Below are positions 22,351 through 36,300 of a stretch of DNA of 64,000 nt, in pieces; positions within the stretch are counted from its first letter, which is position 1, and the number at the start of each line of letters is the position of its first letter. A program made the translations under genes and the position numbers. The stretch covers positions 9,223,420 through 9,287,419 of the forward strand of contig CM050673.1 in assembly GCA_027574665.1 (NCBI GenBank), read 5' to 3'. The DNA is from Rhynochetos jubatus (Eukaryota; Chordata; Aves; Eurypygiformes; Rhynochetidae). Under the pieces are notes generated by a model. It was given only the letters and a program-made list of their open reading frames with translations. It had not been told where the DNA came from and did no database searches.

Positions 22351-25329
22351 CCCCTGCTCTTGAGATTCTCCCGGAGGTGGGCTGCATTTTGGCTGCCTTT
22401 TGGCCTGGAGCTTCTCATGGTTTGAGGCCTGGCTTGCTCCACCCTCTGCTCTTGAGATTCTCCTGGATGTGGGCTGCATTTTGGCTGCCTTTTGGGCTGG
22501 AGCTTCTCATGGTTTGAGGCCTGGCTTGCTCCACCCTCTGCTCTTGATATTCTCCCGGAGGTGGGCTGCATTTTGGCTGCCTTTTGGGCTGGAGCTTCTC
22601 GTGGTTTGAGGCCTGGCTTGCTCCACCCCCTGCTCTTGAGATGCTCCCGGATGTGGGCTGGATTTTGGCTGCCTTTTGGGCTGGAGCTTCTCGTGGTTTG
22701 AGGCCTGGCTTGCTCCACCCCCTGCTCTTGATATTCTCCTGGATGTGGGCTGCATCTTGGCTGCCCTTAGGGCTGGAGCTCCTCGTGGTTTGAGGCCTGC
22801 CTTGCTCGACCCCCTGCTCTTGAGATTCTCCCGGATGTGGGTTGCATTTTGTCTGCATTTTGGGCTGGAGTTTCTCGTGGTTTGAGGCCTGGCTTCCTCC
22901 ACCCCCTGCTCTTGAGATTCTCCCGGAGTTGGGCTGGATTTTGGCTGCCTTTTGGGCTGGAGCTTCTCATGGTTTGAGGCCTGGCTTGCTCCACCCCCTG
23001 CTCCTGATATTCTCACGGATGTGGGCTGAATTTTGTCTGCATTTTGGGCTGGAGCTTCTCGTGGTTTGAGGCCTGGCTTGCTCCACCCCCTGCTCTTGAG
23101 ATTCTCCCGGATGTGGGCTGGATTTTGTCTGCCTTTTGTCCTGGAGCTTCTCGTGGTTTGAGGCCTGGCTTGCTCCACCCCCTGCTCTTGAGATTCTCCC
23201 GGATGTGGGCTGGATTTTGGCTGCCTGTTGGTCTGGAGATTCTTGTGGTTTGAGGCCTGGCTTGCTCCACCCCCTGCTCTTGAGATTCTCCCGGATGTGG
23301 GCTGCATTTTGGCTGCCTTTTGGGCTGGAGCTTCTCGTGGTTTGAGTCCTGGCTTGCTCCACCTCCTGCTCTTGAGATTCTCCCGGATGTGAGCTGCATT
23401 TTGGCTGCATTTTGGGCTGGAGCTTCTCGTGGTTTGAGGCCTGGCTTCCTCCACCCCCTGCTCTTGAGATTCTCCTGGAGGTGGGCTGCATTTTGGCTGC
23501 ATTTTGGCCTGGAGCTTCTCATGGTTTGAGGCCTGGCTTGCTCCACCCTCTGCTCTTGATATTCTCCCGGAGGTGGGCTGCATTTTGGCTGCCTTTTGGG
23601 CTGGAGCTTCTCGTGGTTTGAGGCCTGGCTTGCTCCACCCCCTGCTCTTGAGATTCTCCCGGATATGGGCTGCATTTTGGCTGCCTTTTGGGCTGGAGCT
23701 TCTCGTGGTTTGAGGCCTGGCTTGCTCCACCCCCTGCTCTTGAGATTCTCCCGGAGGTGGGCTGCATTTTGGCTGCCTTTTGGGCTGGAGCTTCTCGTGG
23801 TTTGAGGCCTGCCTTGCTCCACCCCCTGCTCTTGAGATTATCAGGGAGGTGGGCTGCATTTTGGCTGCCTTTAGGGCTGGAGCTTCTCGTGGTTTGAGGC
23901 CTGGCTTGCTCCACCCCCTGCTCTTGCGATTCTACTGGATGTGGGCTGCATTTTGGCTGCCTTTAGGGCTGGAGCTTCTCGAGGTTTGAGGCCTGCCTTG
24001 CTCCATCCCCTGCTCTTGAGATTCTCCCGGAGGTGGGCTGCATTTTGGCTGCATTTTGGGCTGGAGATTCTTGTGGTTTGAGGCCTGGCTTGCTCCACCC
24101 CCTGCTCTTGAGATTCTCCCGGATGTGGGCTGGATTTTGGCTGCCTGTTGGGCTGGAGCTTCTCGTGGTTTGAGAACTGGCTTGCTCCACCTCCTGCTCT
24201 TGAAATTGTTCCGGATGTGAGCTGCATTTTGGCTGCCTTTAGGGCTGGAGCTTCTCGTGGTTTGAGGCCTGGCTTGCTCCACCCCCTGCTCTTGAGATTC
24301 TCCCGGATGTGGGCTGCATTTTGGCTGCCTTTTGGGCTGGAACTTATCGTGGTTTGAGGCCTGGCTTGCTCCACCCCCTGCTCTGGAGATTCTCCCGGAT
24401 GTGGGCTGCATTTTGGCTGCCTTTTGGGCTGGAGCTTCTTGTGGTTTGAGGCCTGGCTTGCTCCACCCCCTGCTCTTGAGATTCTCCCGGATGTGGGCTG
24501 CATTTTGGCTGCATTTTGGGCTGGAGCTTCTCGTGGTTTGAGGCCTGCCTTGCTCCACCCCTGCTCTTGAGATTCTCCCGGATGTGGGCTGCATTTTGGC
24601 TGCCTTTTGGGCTGGAGCTTCTCGTGGTTTGAGGCCTGGCTTGCTCCACCCCCTGCTCTTGAGATTCTCCTGGATGTGGGCTTCATTTTGTCTGCCTTTT
24701 GGGCTGGAGCTTCTCGTGGTTTGAGGCCTGGCTTGCTCCACCCCCTGCTCTTGAGATTCTCCCGGAGGTGGGCTGCATTTTCGCTGCTTTTAGGGCTGGA
24801 GGTTCTCAGGGTTTGAGGCCTGGCTAGCTCCACCCCCTGCTCTTGAAATTGTCCCGGATGTGGGCTGCATTTTGGCTGCCTTTAGGGCTGGAGATTCTTG
24901 TGGTTTGAGGCCTGGCTTGCTCCACCCCCTGCTCTTGAGATTCTCCCGGATGTGGGCTGCATTTTGGCTGCATTTTGGGCTGGAGCTTCTCGTGGTTTGA
25001 GGCCTGGCTTGCTCCACCTCCTGCTCTTGAGATTCTCCCGGATGTGAGCTGCATTTTGGCTGCCTTTAGGGCTGGAGCTTCTCATGGTTTGAGGCCTGGC
25101 TTGCTCCACCCCCTGCTCTTGAGATTCTCAGGGAGGTGGGCTGCATTTTGGCTGCCTTTAGGGCTGGAGCTTCTCGTGGTTTGAGGCCTGGCTTGCTCCA
25201 CCCCCTGCTCTTGAGATTCTCCCGGATGTGGGCTGCATTTTGGCTGCTTTTTGGGCTGGAGCTTCTTGTAGTTTGAGGCCTGGCTTGCTCCACCCCCTGC
25301 TCTTGAGATTCTCCCGGATGTGGGCTGCA

Positions 25330-26120
25330 TTTTGGCTGCCTTTTGGGCTGGAGCTTCTCGTGGTTTGAGGCCTGGCTTGCTCCACCCCCTGCTCTTGAGA
25401 TTCTCCCGGTTGTGGGCTGCATTTTGGCTGCATTTTGGGCTGGAGCTTCTCCTGGTTTGAGGCCTGGCATGCTCCACCCCCTGCTCTTGAGATTCTCCCG
25501 GATGTGGGCTGAATTTTGGCTGCCTTTTGGGCTGGAGCTTCTCGTGGTTTGAGGCCTGGCTTGCTCCACCCCCTGCTCTTGAGATTCTCAGGGAGATGGG
25601 CTGGATTTTGGCTGCCTTTTGGGCTGGAGCTTCTCGTGGTTTGAGGCCTGGCTTGCTCCACCCCCTGCTCTTGAGATTCTCCCGGATGTGGGCTGGATTT
25701 TGGCTGCCTTTTGGTCTGGAGCTTCTCGTGGTTGGAGGCCTGGCTTGCTCCACCCTCTGCTCTTGATATTCTCAGGGAGGTGGGCTGCATTTTGGCTGCC
25801 TTTTGGGCTGGAGCTTCTCGTGGTTTGAGGCCTGGCTTGCTCCACCCCCTGCTCTTGAGATTCTCCCGGATGTAGGCTGCATTTTGGCTGCATTTAGAGC
25901 TGGAGCTTCTCGTGGTTTGAGGCCTGGCTTGCTCCACCCCCTGCTCTTGATATTCTCCCGGATGTGGGCTGCATTTTGGCTGCCTTTTGGGCTGGAGCTT
26001 CTCATGGTTTGAGGCCTGGCTTGCTCCACCCCCTGCTCTTGAGATTCTCCCGCATGTGGGCTGCATTTTGGCTGCCTTTTGGGCTGGAGCTTCTCGTGGT
26101 TTGAGGCCTGGCTTCCTCCA
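25330..26120. repeat. Re-used block R, copy 2
   Basis: This is the second occurrence of the block described at 21,560. It has the same order of diagnostic monomers, with GCTTCTCCTGG near 25,446 shared with copy 3 but not copy 1. Copies 2 and 3 are therefore the closer pair. Confidence 0.8.
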
Positions 26121-27079
26121 CCCCCTGCTCTTGAGATTCTCCCGGAGGTGGGCTGCATTTTGGCTGCCTTTTGGCCTGGAGCTTCTCGTGGTTTGAGGCC
26201 TGGCTTGCTCCACCCCCTGCTCTTGAGATGCTCCCGGATGTAGGCTGCATTTTGGCTGCTTTTAGGGCTGGAGCTTCTCGTGGTTTGAGGCCTGGCTAGC
26301 TCCACCCCCTGCTCTTGAAATTGTCCCGGATGTGGCCTGGATTTTGGCTGCCTTTTGGGCTGGAGCTTCTCGTGGTTTGAGGCCTGGCTTGCTCCACCCC
26401 CTGCTCTTGATATTCTCCTGGATGTGGGCTGCATTTTGGCTGCCCTTAGGGCTGGAGCTCCTCGTGGTTTGAGGCCTGCCTTGCTCCACCCCCTGCTCTT
26501 GAGATTCTCCCGGATGTGGGTTGCATTTTGTCTGCATTTTGGGCTGGAGTTTCTCGTGGTTTGAGGCCTGGCTTCCTCCACCCCCTGCTCTTGAGATTCT
26601 CCCGGAGTTGGGCTGGATTTTGGCTGCCTTTTGGGCTGGAGCTTCTCATGGTTTGAGGCCTGGCTTGCTCCACCCCCTCCTCCTGATATTCTCACGGATG
26701 TGGGCTGAATTTTGTCTGCATTTTGGGCTGGAGCTTCTCGTGGTTTGAGGCCTGGCTTGCTCCACCCCCTGCTCTTGAGATTCTCCCGGATGTGGGCTGG
26801 ATTTTGTCTGCCTTTTGGGCTGGAGCTTCTCGTGGTTTGAGGCCTGGCTTGCTCCACCCCCTGCTCTTGAGATTCTCCCGGATGTGGGCTGGATTTTGGC
26901 TGCCTGTTGGTCTGGAGATTCTTGTGGTTTGAGGCCTGGCTTGCTCCACCTCCTGCTCTTGAGATTCTCCCGGATGTGAGCTGCATTTTGGCTGCATTTT
27001 GGGCTGGAGCTTCTCGTGGTTTGAGGCCTGGCTTCCTCCACCCCCTGCTCTTGAGATTCTCCCGGAGGTGGGCTGCATT

Positions 27080-27740
27080 TTGGCTGCCTTTTGGCATGGA
27101 GCTTCTCATAGTTTGAGGCCTGGCTTGCTCCACCCCCTGCTCTTGAGATTCTCCCGGTTGTGGGCTGCATTTTGGCTGCATTTTGGGCTGGAGCTTCTCC
27201 TGGTTTGAGGCCTGGCATGCTCCACCCCCTGCTCTTGAGATTCTCCCGGATGTGGGCTGAATTTTGGCTGCCTTTTGGGCTGGAGCTTCTCGTGGTTTGA
27301 GGCCTGGCTTGCTCCACCCCCTGCTCTTGAGATTCTCAGGGAGATGGGCTGGATTTTGGCTGCCTTTTGGGCTGGAGCTTCTCGTGGTTTGAGGCCTGGC
27401 TTGCTCCACCCCCTGCTCTTGAGATTCTCCCGGATGTGGGCTGGATTTTGGCTGCCTTTTGGTCTGGAGCTTCTCGTGGTTTGAGGCCTGGCTTGCTCCA
27501 CCCCCTGCTCTTGATATTCTCAGGGAGGTGGGCTGCATTTTGGCTGCCTTTTGGGCTGGAGCTTCTCGTGGTTTGAGGCCTGGCTTGCTCCACCCCCTGC
27601 TCTTGAGATTCTCCCGGATGTAGGCTGCATTTTGGCTGCATTTAGAGCTGGAGCTTCTCGTGGTTTGAGGCCTGGCTTGCTCCACCCCCTGCTCTTGATA
27701 TTCTCCCGGATGTGGGCTGCATTTTGGCTGCCTTTTGGGC
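27080..27740. repeat. Re-used block R, copy 3
   Basis: This is the third occurrence, offset 1,748 bp (19 monomers) from copy 2. It shares GCTTCTCCTGG but has TTTGAGG where copies 1 and 2 have GGTTGGAGG. Its right end joins a different series of monomers. Confidence 0.75.
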
Positions 27741-30300
27741 TGGAGCTTCTCGTGGTTTGAGGCCTGGCTTCCTCCACCCCCTGCTCTTGAGATTCTCCCG
27801 GAGGTGGGCTGCATTTTGGCTGCCTTTTGGCCTGGAGCTTCTCGTGGTTTGAGGCCTGGCTTGCTCCACCCCCTGCTCTTGAGATGCTCCCGGATGTAGG
27901 CTGCATTTTGGCTGCTTTTAGGGCTGGAGCTTCTCGTGGTTTGAGGCCTGGCTAGCTCCACCCCCTGCTCTCGAAATTGTCCCGGATGTGGGCTGGATTT
28001 TGGCTGCCTTTTGGGCTGGAGCTTCTCGTGGTTTGAGGCCTGGCTTGCTCCACCCCCTGCTCTTGATATTCTCCCGGATGTGGGCTGCATTTTGGCTGCC
28101 TTTTTGGGCTGGAGCTCCTCGTGGTTTGAGGCCTGCCTTGCTCCACCCCCTGCTCTTGAGATTCTCCCGGATGTGGGTTGCATTTTGTCTGCATTTTGGG
28201 CTGGAGTTTCTCGTGGTTTGAGGCCTGGCTTGCTCCACCCCCTGCTCTTGAGATTCTCCCGGATGTGGGCTGGATTTTGTCTGCCTTTTGGGCGGGAGCT
28301 TCTCGTGGTTTGAGGCCTGGCTTGCTCCACCCCCTGCTCTTGAGATTCTCCCGGATGTGGGCTGGATTTTGGCTGCCTGTTGGTCTGGAGATTCTTGTGG
28401 TTTGAGGCCTGGCTTGCTCCACCCCCTGCTCTTGAGATTCTCCCGGATGTGGGCTGCATTTTGGCTGCCTTTTGGGCTGGAGCTTCTCGTGGTTTGAGTC
28501 CTGGCTTGCTCCACCTCCTGCTCTTGAGATTCTCCCGGATGTGAGCTGCATTTTGGCTGCATTTTGGGCTGGAGCTTCTCGTGGTTTGAGGCCTGGCTTC
28601 CTCCACCCCCTGCTCTTGAGATTCTCCCGGAGGTGGGCTGCATTTTGGCTGCCTTTTGGCCTGGAGCTTCTCATGGTTTGAGGCCTGGCTTGCTCCACCC
28701 TCTGCTCTTGAGATTCTCCTGGATGTGGGCTGCATTTTGGCTGCCTTTTGGGCTGGAGCTTCTCATGGTTTGAGGCCTGGCTTGCTCCACCCTCTGCTCT
28801 TGATATTCTCCCGGAGGTGGGCTGCATTTTGGCTGCCTTTTGGGCTGGAGCTTCTCGTGGTTTGAGGCCTGGCTTGCTCCACCCCCTGCTCTTGAGATTC
28901 TCCCGGATATGGGCTGCATTTTGGCTGCCTTTTGGGCTGGAGCTTCTCGTGGTTTGAGGCCTGGCTTGCTCCACCCCCTGCTCTTGAGATTCTCCCGGAG
29001 GTGGGCTGCATTTTGGCTGCCTTTTGGGCTGGAGCTTCTCGTGGTTTGAGGCCTGCCTTGCTCCACCCCCTGCTCTTGCGATTCTACTGGATGTGGGCTG
29101 CATTTTGGCTGCCTTTAGGGCTGGAGCTTCTCGAGGTTTGAGGCCTGCCTTGCTCCATCCCCTGCTCTTGAGATTCTCCGGGAGGTGGGCTGCATTTTGG
29201 CTGCATTTTGGGCTGGAGATTCTTGTGGTTTGAGGCCTGGCTTGCTCCACCCCCTGCTCTTGAGATTCTCCCGGATGTGGGCTGGATTTTGGCTGCCTGT
29301 TGGGCTGGAGCTTCTCGTGGTTTGATGCCTGGCTTGATCCACCTCCTGCTCTTGAAATTGTTCCGGATGTGAGCTGCATTTTGGCTGCCTTTAGGGCTGG
29401 AGCTTCTCGTGGTTTGAGGCCTGGCTTGCTCCACCTCCTGCTCTTGAGATTCTCCCGGATGTGGGCTGCATTTTGGCTGCCTTTTGGGCTGGAACTTATC
29501 GTGGTTTGAGGCCTGGCTTGCTCCACCCCCTGCTCTTGAGATTCTCCCAGATGTGGGCTGCATTTTGGCTGCCTTTTGGGCTGGAGCTTCTCGTGGTTTG
29601 AGGCCTGGCTTGCTCCACCCCCTGCTCTTGAGATTCTCCTGGATGTGGGCTGGATTTTGTCTGCATTTTGGGCTGGAGCTTCTCGTGGTTTGAGGCCTGG
29701 CTTGCTCCACCCCCTGCTCTTGAGATTCTCCCGGAGGTGGGCTGCATTTTCGCTGCTTTTAGGGCTGGAGGTTCTCAGGGTTTGAGGCCTGGCTAGCTCC
29801 ACCCCCTGCTCTTGAAATTGTCCCGGATGTGGGCTGCATTTTGTCTGCCTTTTGGGCTGGAGCTTCTCGTGGTTTGAGGCCTGGCTTACTCCACCCCCTG
29901 CTCTTGAGATTCTCCCAGATGTGGGCTGCATTTTGGCTGCCTTTTGGGCTGGAGATTCTTGTGGTTTGAGGCCTGGCTTGCTCCACCTCCTGCCCTTGAT
30001 ATTCTCCCGGATGTGGCCTGGATTTTGGCTGCCTTTTGGGCTGGAGCTTCTCGTGGTTTCAGGCCTGGCTTGCTCCACCCCCTGCTCTTGAGATTCTCCC
30101 GGATGTGGGCTGCATTTTGGCTGCCTTTTGGGCTGGAGCTTCTCGTGGTTTGAGGCCTGGCTAGCTCCACCCCCTGCTCTTGAAATTCTCCCGGATGTTG
30201 GCTGCATTTTGGCTGCCTTTTGGGCTGGAGCTTCTCGTGGTTTGAGGCCTGGCTTGCTCCACCCCCTGCTCTTGAGATTCTCCCGGAGGTGGGCTGCATT

Positions 30301-33300
30301 TTGGCTGCATTTAGGGCTGCAGCTTCTCATGGTTTGAGGCCTGCCTTGCTCCACCCCCTGCTCTTGAGATTCTCCCGGATGTGGGCTGCATTTTGGCTGC
30401 CTTTTGGGCTGGAGCTTGTCGTGGTTTGAGGCCTGGCTTGCTCCACCCCCTGCTCTTGAGATTCTCCCGGATATAGGCTGCATTTTGGCTGCCTTTTGGG
30501 CTGGAGCTTCTCATGGTTTGAGGCCTGGCTTGCTCCACCCCCTGCTCTTGAGATTCTCCCGGAGGTGGGCTGCATTTTGGCTGCCTTTTTGGGCTGGAGC
30601 TTCTCGTGGTTTGAGGCCTGGCTTGCTCCACCCCCTGCTCTTGAGATTCTCCCGGATGTGGGCTGCATTTTGGCTGCCTTTTGGGCTGGAGCTTCTCGAG
30701 GTTTGAGGCCTGGCTTGCTCCAACCCCTGCTCTTGAGATTCTGCCGGATGTGGGCTGCATTTTGGCTGCCTTTTGGGCTGGAGCTTCTCGTGGTTTGAGG
30801 CCTGGCTTGCTCCACCCCCTGCTCTTGAGATTCTCCCGGATGTGGGCTGCATTTTGGCTGCCTTTAGGGCTGGAGCTTCTCATGGTTTGAGGCCTGGCTT
30901 GCTCCACCCCCTGCTCTTGAGATTCTCCCGGATGTGGGCTGGATTTTGGCTGCTTTTTGGGCTGGAGCTTCTCATGGTTTGAGGCCTGGCTTGCTCCACC
31001 CCCTGCTCTTGAGATTCTCCCGGATGTGGGCTGCATTTTGGCTGCCTTTTGGGCTGGAGCTTCTCGAGGTTTGAGGCCTGGCTTGCTCCACCCTCTGCTC
31101 TTGCGATTCTTCTGGATGTGGGCTGCATTTTGGCTGCCTTTAGGGCTGGAGCTTCTCGTGGTTTGAGGCCTGGCTTGCTCCACCCCCTGCTCTTGAGATT
31201 CTCCCAGATGTGGCCTGGATTTTGGCTGCCTTTTGGGCTGGAGTTTCTCATGGTTTGAGGCCTGGCTTGCTCCACCCCCTGCTCTTGAGATTCTCCCGGA
31301 TGTGCGCTGGATTTTGGCTGCCTTTTGGCCTGGAGCTTCTCATAGTTTGAGGCCTGGCTTGCTCCACCCTCTGCTCTTGATATTCTCCTGGATGTGGGCT
31401 GCATTTTGGCTGCCTTTTGGGCTGGAGCTTCTCGTGGTTTGAGGCCTGGCTTACTCCACCCCCTGCTCTTGAGATTCTCCCAGATGTGGGCTGCATTTTG
31501 GCTGCCTTTAGGGCTGGAGCTTCTCATGGTTTGAGGCCTGGCTTGCTCCACCCCCTGCTCTTGAGATTCTCCCGGATGTGGGCTGCATTTTGGCTGCATT
31601 TTGGGCTGGAGCTTCTCGTGGTTTGAGGCCTGGCTTGCTCCACACCCTGCTCTTGATATTCTCCCGGATGTGGGCTGCATTTTGGCTGCCTTTTGGGCTG
31701 GAGAATCTCGAGGTTTGAGGCCTGGCTTGCTCCACCCCCTGCTCTTGAGATTCTCCCGGAGGAGGGCTGCATTTTGTCTGCATTTTGAGCTGGAGCTTCT
31801 CGTGGTTTGAGGCCTGGCTTGCTCCACCCCCTGCTCTTGATATTCTCCCGGATGTGGGCTGCATTTTGGCTGCCTTTAGGGCTGGAGATTCTTGTGGTTT
31901 GAGGCCTGGCTTGCTCCACCCCCTGCTCTTGAGATTCTCCCGGATGTGGGCTGCATTTTGGCTGCATTTTGGGCTGGAGCTTCTCGTGGTTTGAGGCCTG
32001 GCTTGCTCCACCCCCTGCTCTTGAGATTCTCCTGCATGTGGGCTGCATTTTGGCTGAATTTTGGGCTACAGCGTCTCGTGGTTTGAGGCCTGGCTTACTC
32101 CACCCCCTGCTCTAGATATTCTCCCGGACTTGGGTAGGATTTTGGCTGCCTTTTGGGCTGGAGCTTCTCGTGGTTTGAGGCCTGGCTTGCTCCACCCCCT
32201 GCTCTTGAGATTCTCCCGGATGTGGGCTGCATTTTGGCTGCCTTTTGGGCTGGAGCTTCTCGTGGTTTGAGGCCTGGCTTGCTCCACCCCCTGCTCTTGA
32301 GATTCTCCCGGATGTGGGCTGCATTTTGGCTGCCTTTTGGGCTGGAGGTTCTCGTGGTTTGAGGCCTGGCTTGCTCCACCCCCTGCTCTTGAGATTCTCC
32401 TGGATGTGGGCTGCATTTTGGCTGCCTTTTGGTCTGGAGCTTCTCGTGGTTTGAGGCCTGGCTAGCTCCAAACTGCCATTGATATTCTCCCGGAGGTGGG
32501 CTGCATTTTGGCTGCCTTTTGGGCTGGAGCTTGTCGTGGTTTGAGGCCTGGCTTGCTCCACCCCCTGCTCTTGAGATTCTCCCGGAGCTGGGCTGCATTT
32601 TGGCTGCCTTTTGGGCTGGAGGTTCTCGTGGTTTGAGGCCTGGCTTGCTCCACCCCCTGCTCTTGAGATTCTCCCGGATGTGGGCTGCATTTTGGCTGCC
32701 TTTTGGGCTGGAGCTTCTCGTGGTTTGAGGCCTGGCTTGCTCCACCCCCTGCTCTTGAGATTCTCCCCGATGTGGGCTGCATTTTGGCTGCCTTTTGGGC
32801 TGGAGCTTCTCGTGGTTTGAGGCCTGGCTTGCTCCACCCCCTGCTCTTGAGATTCTCCTGGATGTGGGCTGCATTTTGGCTGCCTTTTGGGCTGGAGCTT
32901 CTCGTGGTTTGAGGCCTGGCTTGCTCCACCCACTGCTCTTGAGATTCTCCTGGATGTGGGCTGCATTTTGGCTGCATTTTGGGCTGGAGCTTCTCGTGGT
33001 TTGAGGCCTGGCTTGCTCCACCCACTGCTCTTGAGATTCTCCCGTATGTGGGCTGCATTTTGGCTGCCTTTTGGGCTGGACCTTCTCGAGGTTTGAGGCC
33101 TGGCTTGCTCCACCCACTGCTCTTGATATTCTCCCGGAGGTGGGCTGCATTTTGGCTGCCTTTTGGGCTGGAGCTTCTCGTGGTTTGAGGCCTGGCTTGC
33201 TCCACCCCCTGCTCTTGAGATTCTCCCGGATGTGGGCTGCATTTTGGCTGCCTTTTGGGCTGGAGCTTCTCGTGGTTTGAGGCCTGGCTTGCTCCACCCC

Positions 33301-36300
33301 CTGCTCTTGAGATTCTCCCGGATGTGGGCTGCATTTTGGCTGCATTTTGGGCTGGAGCTTCTCGTGGTTTGAGGCCTGGCTTGCTCCACCCCCTGCTCTT
33401 GATATTCTCCCGGATGTGGGCTGCATTTTGGCTGCATTTTGGGCTGGAGCTTCTCGTGGTTTGAGGCCTGGCTTCCTCCACCCCCTGCTCTTGAGATTCT
33501 CCCGGATGTGGGCTGCATTTTGGCTGCCTTTTGGGCTGGAGCTTCTCATGGTTTGAGGCCTGGATTGCTCCACCCCCTGCTCTTGATATTCTCCCTGATG
33601 TGGGCTGCATTTTGTCTGCCTTTTGGGCTGGAGCTTCTCGAGGTTTGAGGCCTGCCTTGCTCCACCCCCTGCTCTTGAGATTCTCCCGGATGTGGGATGG
33701 ATTTTGGCTGCCTTTTGGCCTGGAGCTTCTCATGGTTTGAGGCCTGGCTTGCTCCAACCCCTGCTCTTGAGATTCTTCTGCATGTGGGTTGCATTTTGGC
33801 TGACTTTTGGGCTACAGCGTCTCGTGGTTTGAGGCCTGGCTTGCTCCACCCCCTGCTCTAGATATTCTCCCGGACTTGGGTAGGATTTTGGCTGCCTTTT
33901 GGGCTGGAGCTTCTCGTGGTTTGAGGCCTGGCTTGCTCCACCCCCTGCTCTTGAGATTCTCCTGGATGTGGGCTGCATTTTCGCTGCATTTTGGGCTGGA
34001 GCTTCTCGTGGTTTGAGGCCTGGCTTGCTCCACCCCCTGCTCTTGAGATTCTCCAGGATGTGGTCTGCATTTTGGCTGCCTTTTGGGCTGGAGCTTCTCA
34101 TGGTTTGAGCCCTGGCTTGCTCCACCCCCTGCTCCTGAGATTCTCCCGGATTTGGGCTGCATTTTGGCTGCCTTTTGGACTGGAGCTTCTCGTGGTTTGA
34201 GGCCTGGCTTTCTCCAAACTCTGCCATTGATATTCTCCCGGATGTGGGCTGCATTTTGGCTGCATTTTGGGCTGGAGCTTCTCGTGGTTTGAGGCCTGGG
34301 TTGCTCCATCCCCTGCTCTTGATATTCTCCCGGATGTGGGCTGCATTTTGGCTGCCTTTTGGGCTGGAGCTTCTTGTGGTTTGAGGCCTGGCTTGCTCCA
34401 CCCACTTCTCTTGAGATTCTCCCGGAGGTGGGCTGCATTTTGGCTGCCTTTAAGGCTGGAGCTTCTCGTGGTTTGAGGCCTGGCTTGCTCCACCCCCTGC
34501 TCTTGAGATTCTCCCGGATGTGGGCTGCATTTTGGCTGCCTTTTGGGCTGGAGGTTCTCATTGTTTGAGGTCTGGCTTGCTCCACCCCCTGCTCTTGAGA
34601 TTCTCCCGGATGTGGGCTGGATTTTGGCTGCCTTCTGGGCTGGAGCTTCTCGTGGTTTGAGGCCTGGCTTGCTCCACACCCTGCTCTTTATATTCTCCCG
34701 GAGGTGGGCTGCATTTTGGCTGCCTTTTGGGCTGGAGGTTCCCGAGGTTTGAGGCCTGCCTTGCTCCACCCCCTGCTCTTGAGATTCTCCTGGATGTGGG
34801 GTGGATTTTGGCTGCCTTTTGGGCTGGAGCTTCTCGTGGTTTGAGGCCTGGATTGCTCCACCCCCTGCTCTTGAGATTCTCCTGGATGTGGGCTGCATTT
34901 TGGCTGCCTTTTGGGCTGGAGGTTCTCGAGGTTTGAGGCCTGGCTTGCTCCACCCCCTGCTCTTGATATTCTCCCGGATGTGGGCTGCATTTTGGCTACT
35001 TTTTGGGCTGGAGCTTCTCGAGGTTTGAGGCCTGGCTTGCTCCACCCCCTGCTCTTGAGATTCTCCCGGATGTGGTTAGGATTTTGGCTGCTTTTTGGGC
35101 TGGAGCTCCTCATGGTTTGAGGCCTGGCTTGCTCCACCCCCTGCTCTTGAGATTCTCCTGGATGTGGGGTGCATTTTGGCTGCATTTTGGGCTGGAGCTT
35201 CTCGTGGTTTGAGGCCTGGATTGCTCCACCCCCTGCTCTTGAGATTCTCCCGGAGGTGGGCTGCATTTTGGCTGCCTTTTGGGCTGGAGCTTCTCGTGGT
35301 TTGGGGCCTGTTGGCTTCACACCCTGCTCTTGAGATTCTCCCGGATGTGGGCTGCATTTTGGCTGCCTTTTGGGCTGGGGCTTCTCGTGGTTTGAGGCCT
35401 GGCTTGCTCCACCCACTGCTCTTGAGATTCTCCCGGAGGTGGGCTGCATTTTGGCTACTTTTTGGGCTGGAGCTTCTCGTGGTTTGAGGCCTGGCTTGCT
35501 CCACCCCCTGCTCTTGAGATTCTCCTGGATGTGGGCTGCATTTTGGCTGCCTTTTGGGCTGGAGCTTCTCGTGGTTTGAGGCCTGGCTTGCTCCACCCCC
35601 TGCTCTTGAGATTCTCCTGGATGTGGGCTGCATTGTGGCTGCCTTTTGGGCTGGAGCTTCTTGTGGTTTGAGGCCTGGCTTGCTCCACCCCCTTCTCTTG
35701 AGATTCTCCCGGATGTGGGCTGCATTTTGGCTGCCTTTTGGGCTGGAGCTTCTCGTGGTTTGAGGCCTGGCTTACTCCACCCCCTGCTCTTGAGATTCTC
35801 CCGGAGTTGGGTTGCATTTTGGCTGACTTTTGGGCTACAGCGTCTCGTGGTTTGAGGCCTGGCTTGCTCCACCCCCTGCTCTAGATATTCTCCTGGACTT
35901 GGGTAGGATTTTGGCTGCCTTTTGGGCTGGAGCTTCTCGTGGTTTGAGGCCTGGCTTGCTCCAAACTCTGCCACTGAGATTCTCCCGGAGGTGGGCTGCA
36001 TTTTGGCTGCCTTTTGGGCTGGAGGTTCCCGAGGTTTGAGGCCTGGCTTGCTCCAAACCCTGCTCTTGAGATTCTCCCGTATGTGGGCTGGATTTTGGCT
36101 GCCTTTTGGGCTGGAGCTTCTCGTGGTTTGAGGCCTGGCTTTCTCCACCACCTGCTCTTGAGATTCTCCCGGAGGTGGGCTGCATTTTGGCTGCCTTTTG
36201 GGCTGGAGCTTCTCGTGGTTTGAGGCCAGACTTGCTCCACCCCCTGCTCTTGAGATTCTCCCGGATGTGGGCTGCATTTTGGCTGCCTTTTGGGGTGGAG

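Larger units (their letters stand above)
20900..30300. repeat. Satellite sub-domain 3, mosaic of re-used blocks
   Basis: The same chains of variant monomers recur at several offsets. The CCGGTTGTGGG monomer is at 21,635, 25,406 and 27,154 (3,771 and 1,748 bp apart) and each time is followed by GGCATGCTCC. Roughly 22,767-23,069 matches 26,446-26,748 at 3,679 bp. Roughly 23.0-24.4 kb matches 28.2-29.6 kb at 5,152 bp, with 5,244 over an internal stretch. The blocks overlap and are permuted, so one simple HOR unit does not describe the region. Confidence 0.75.
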
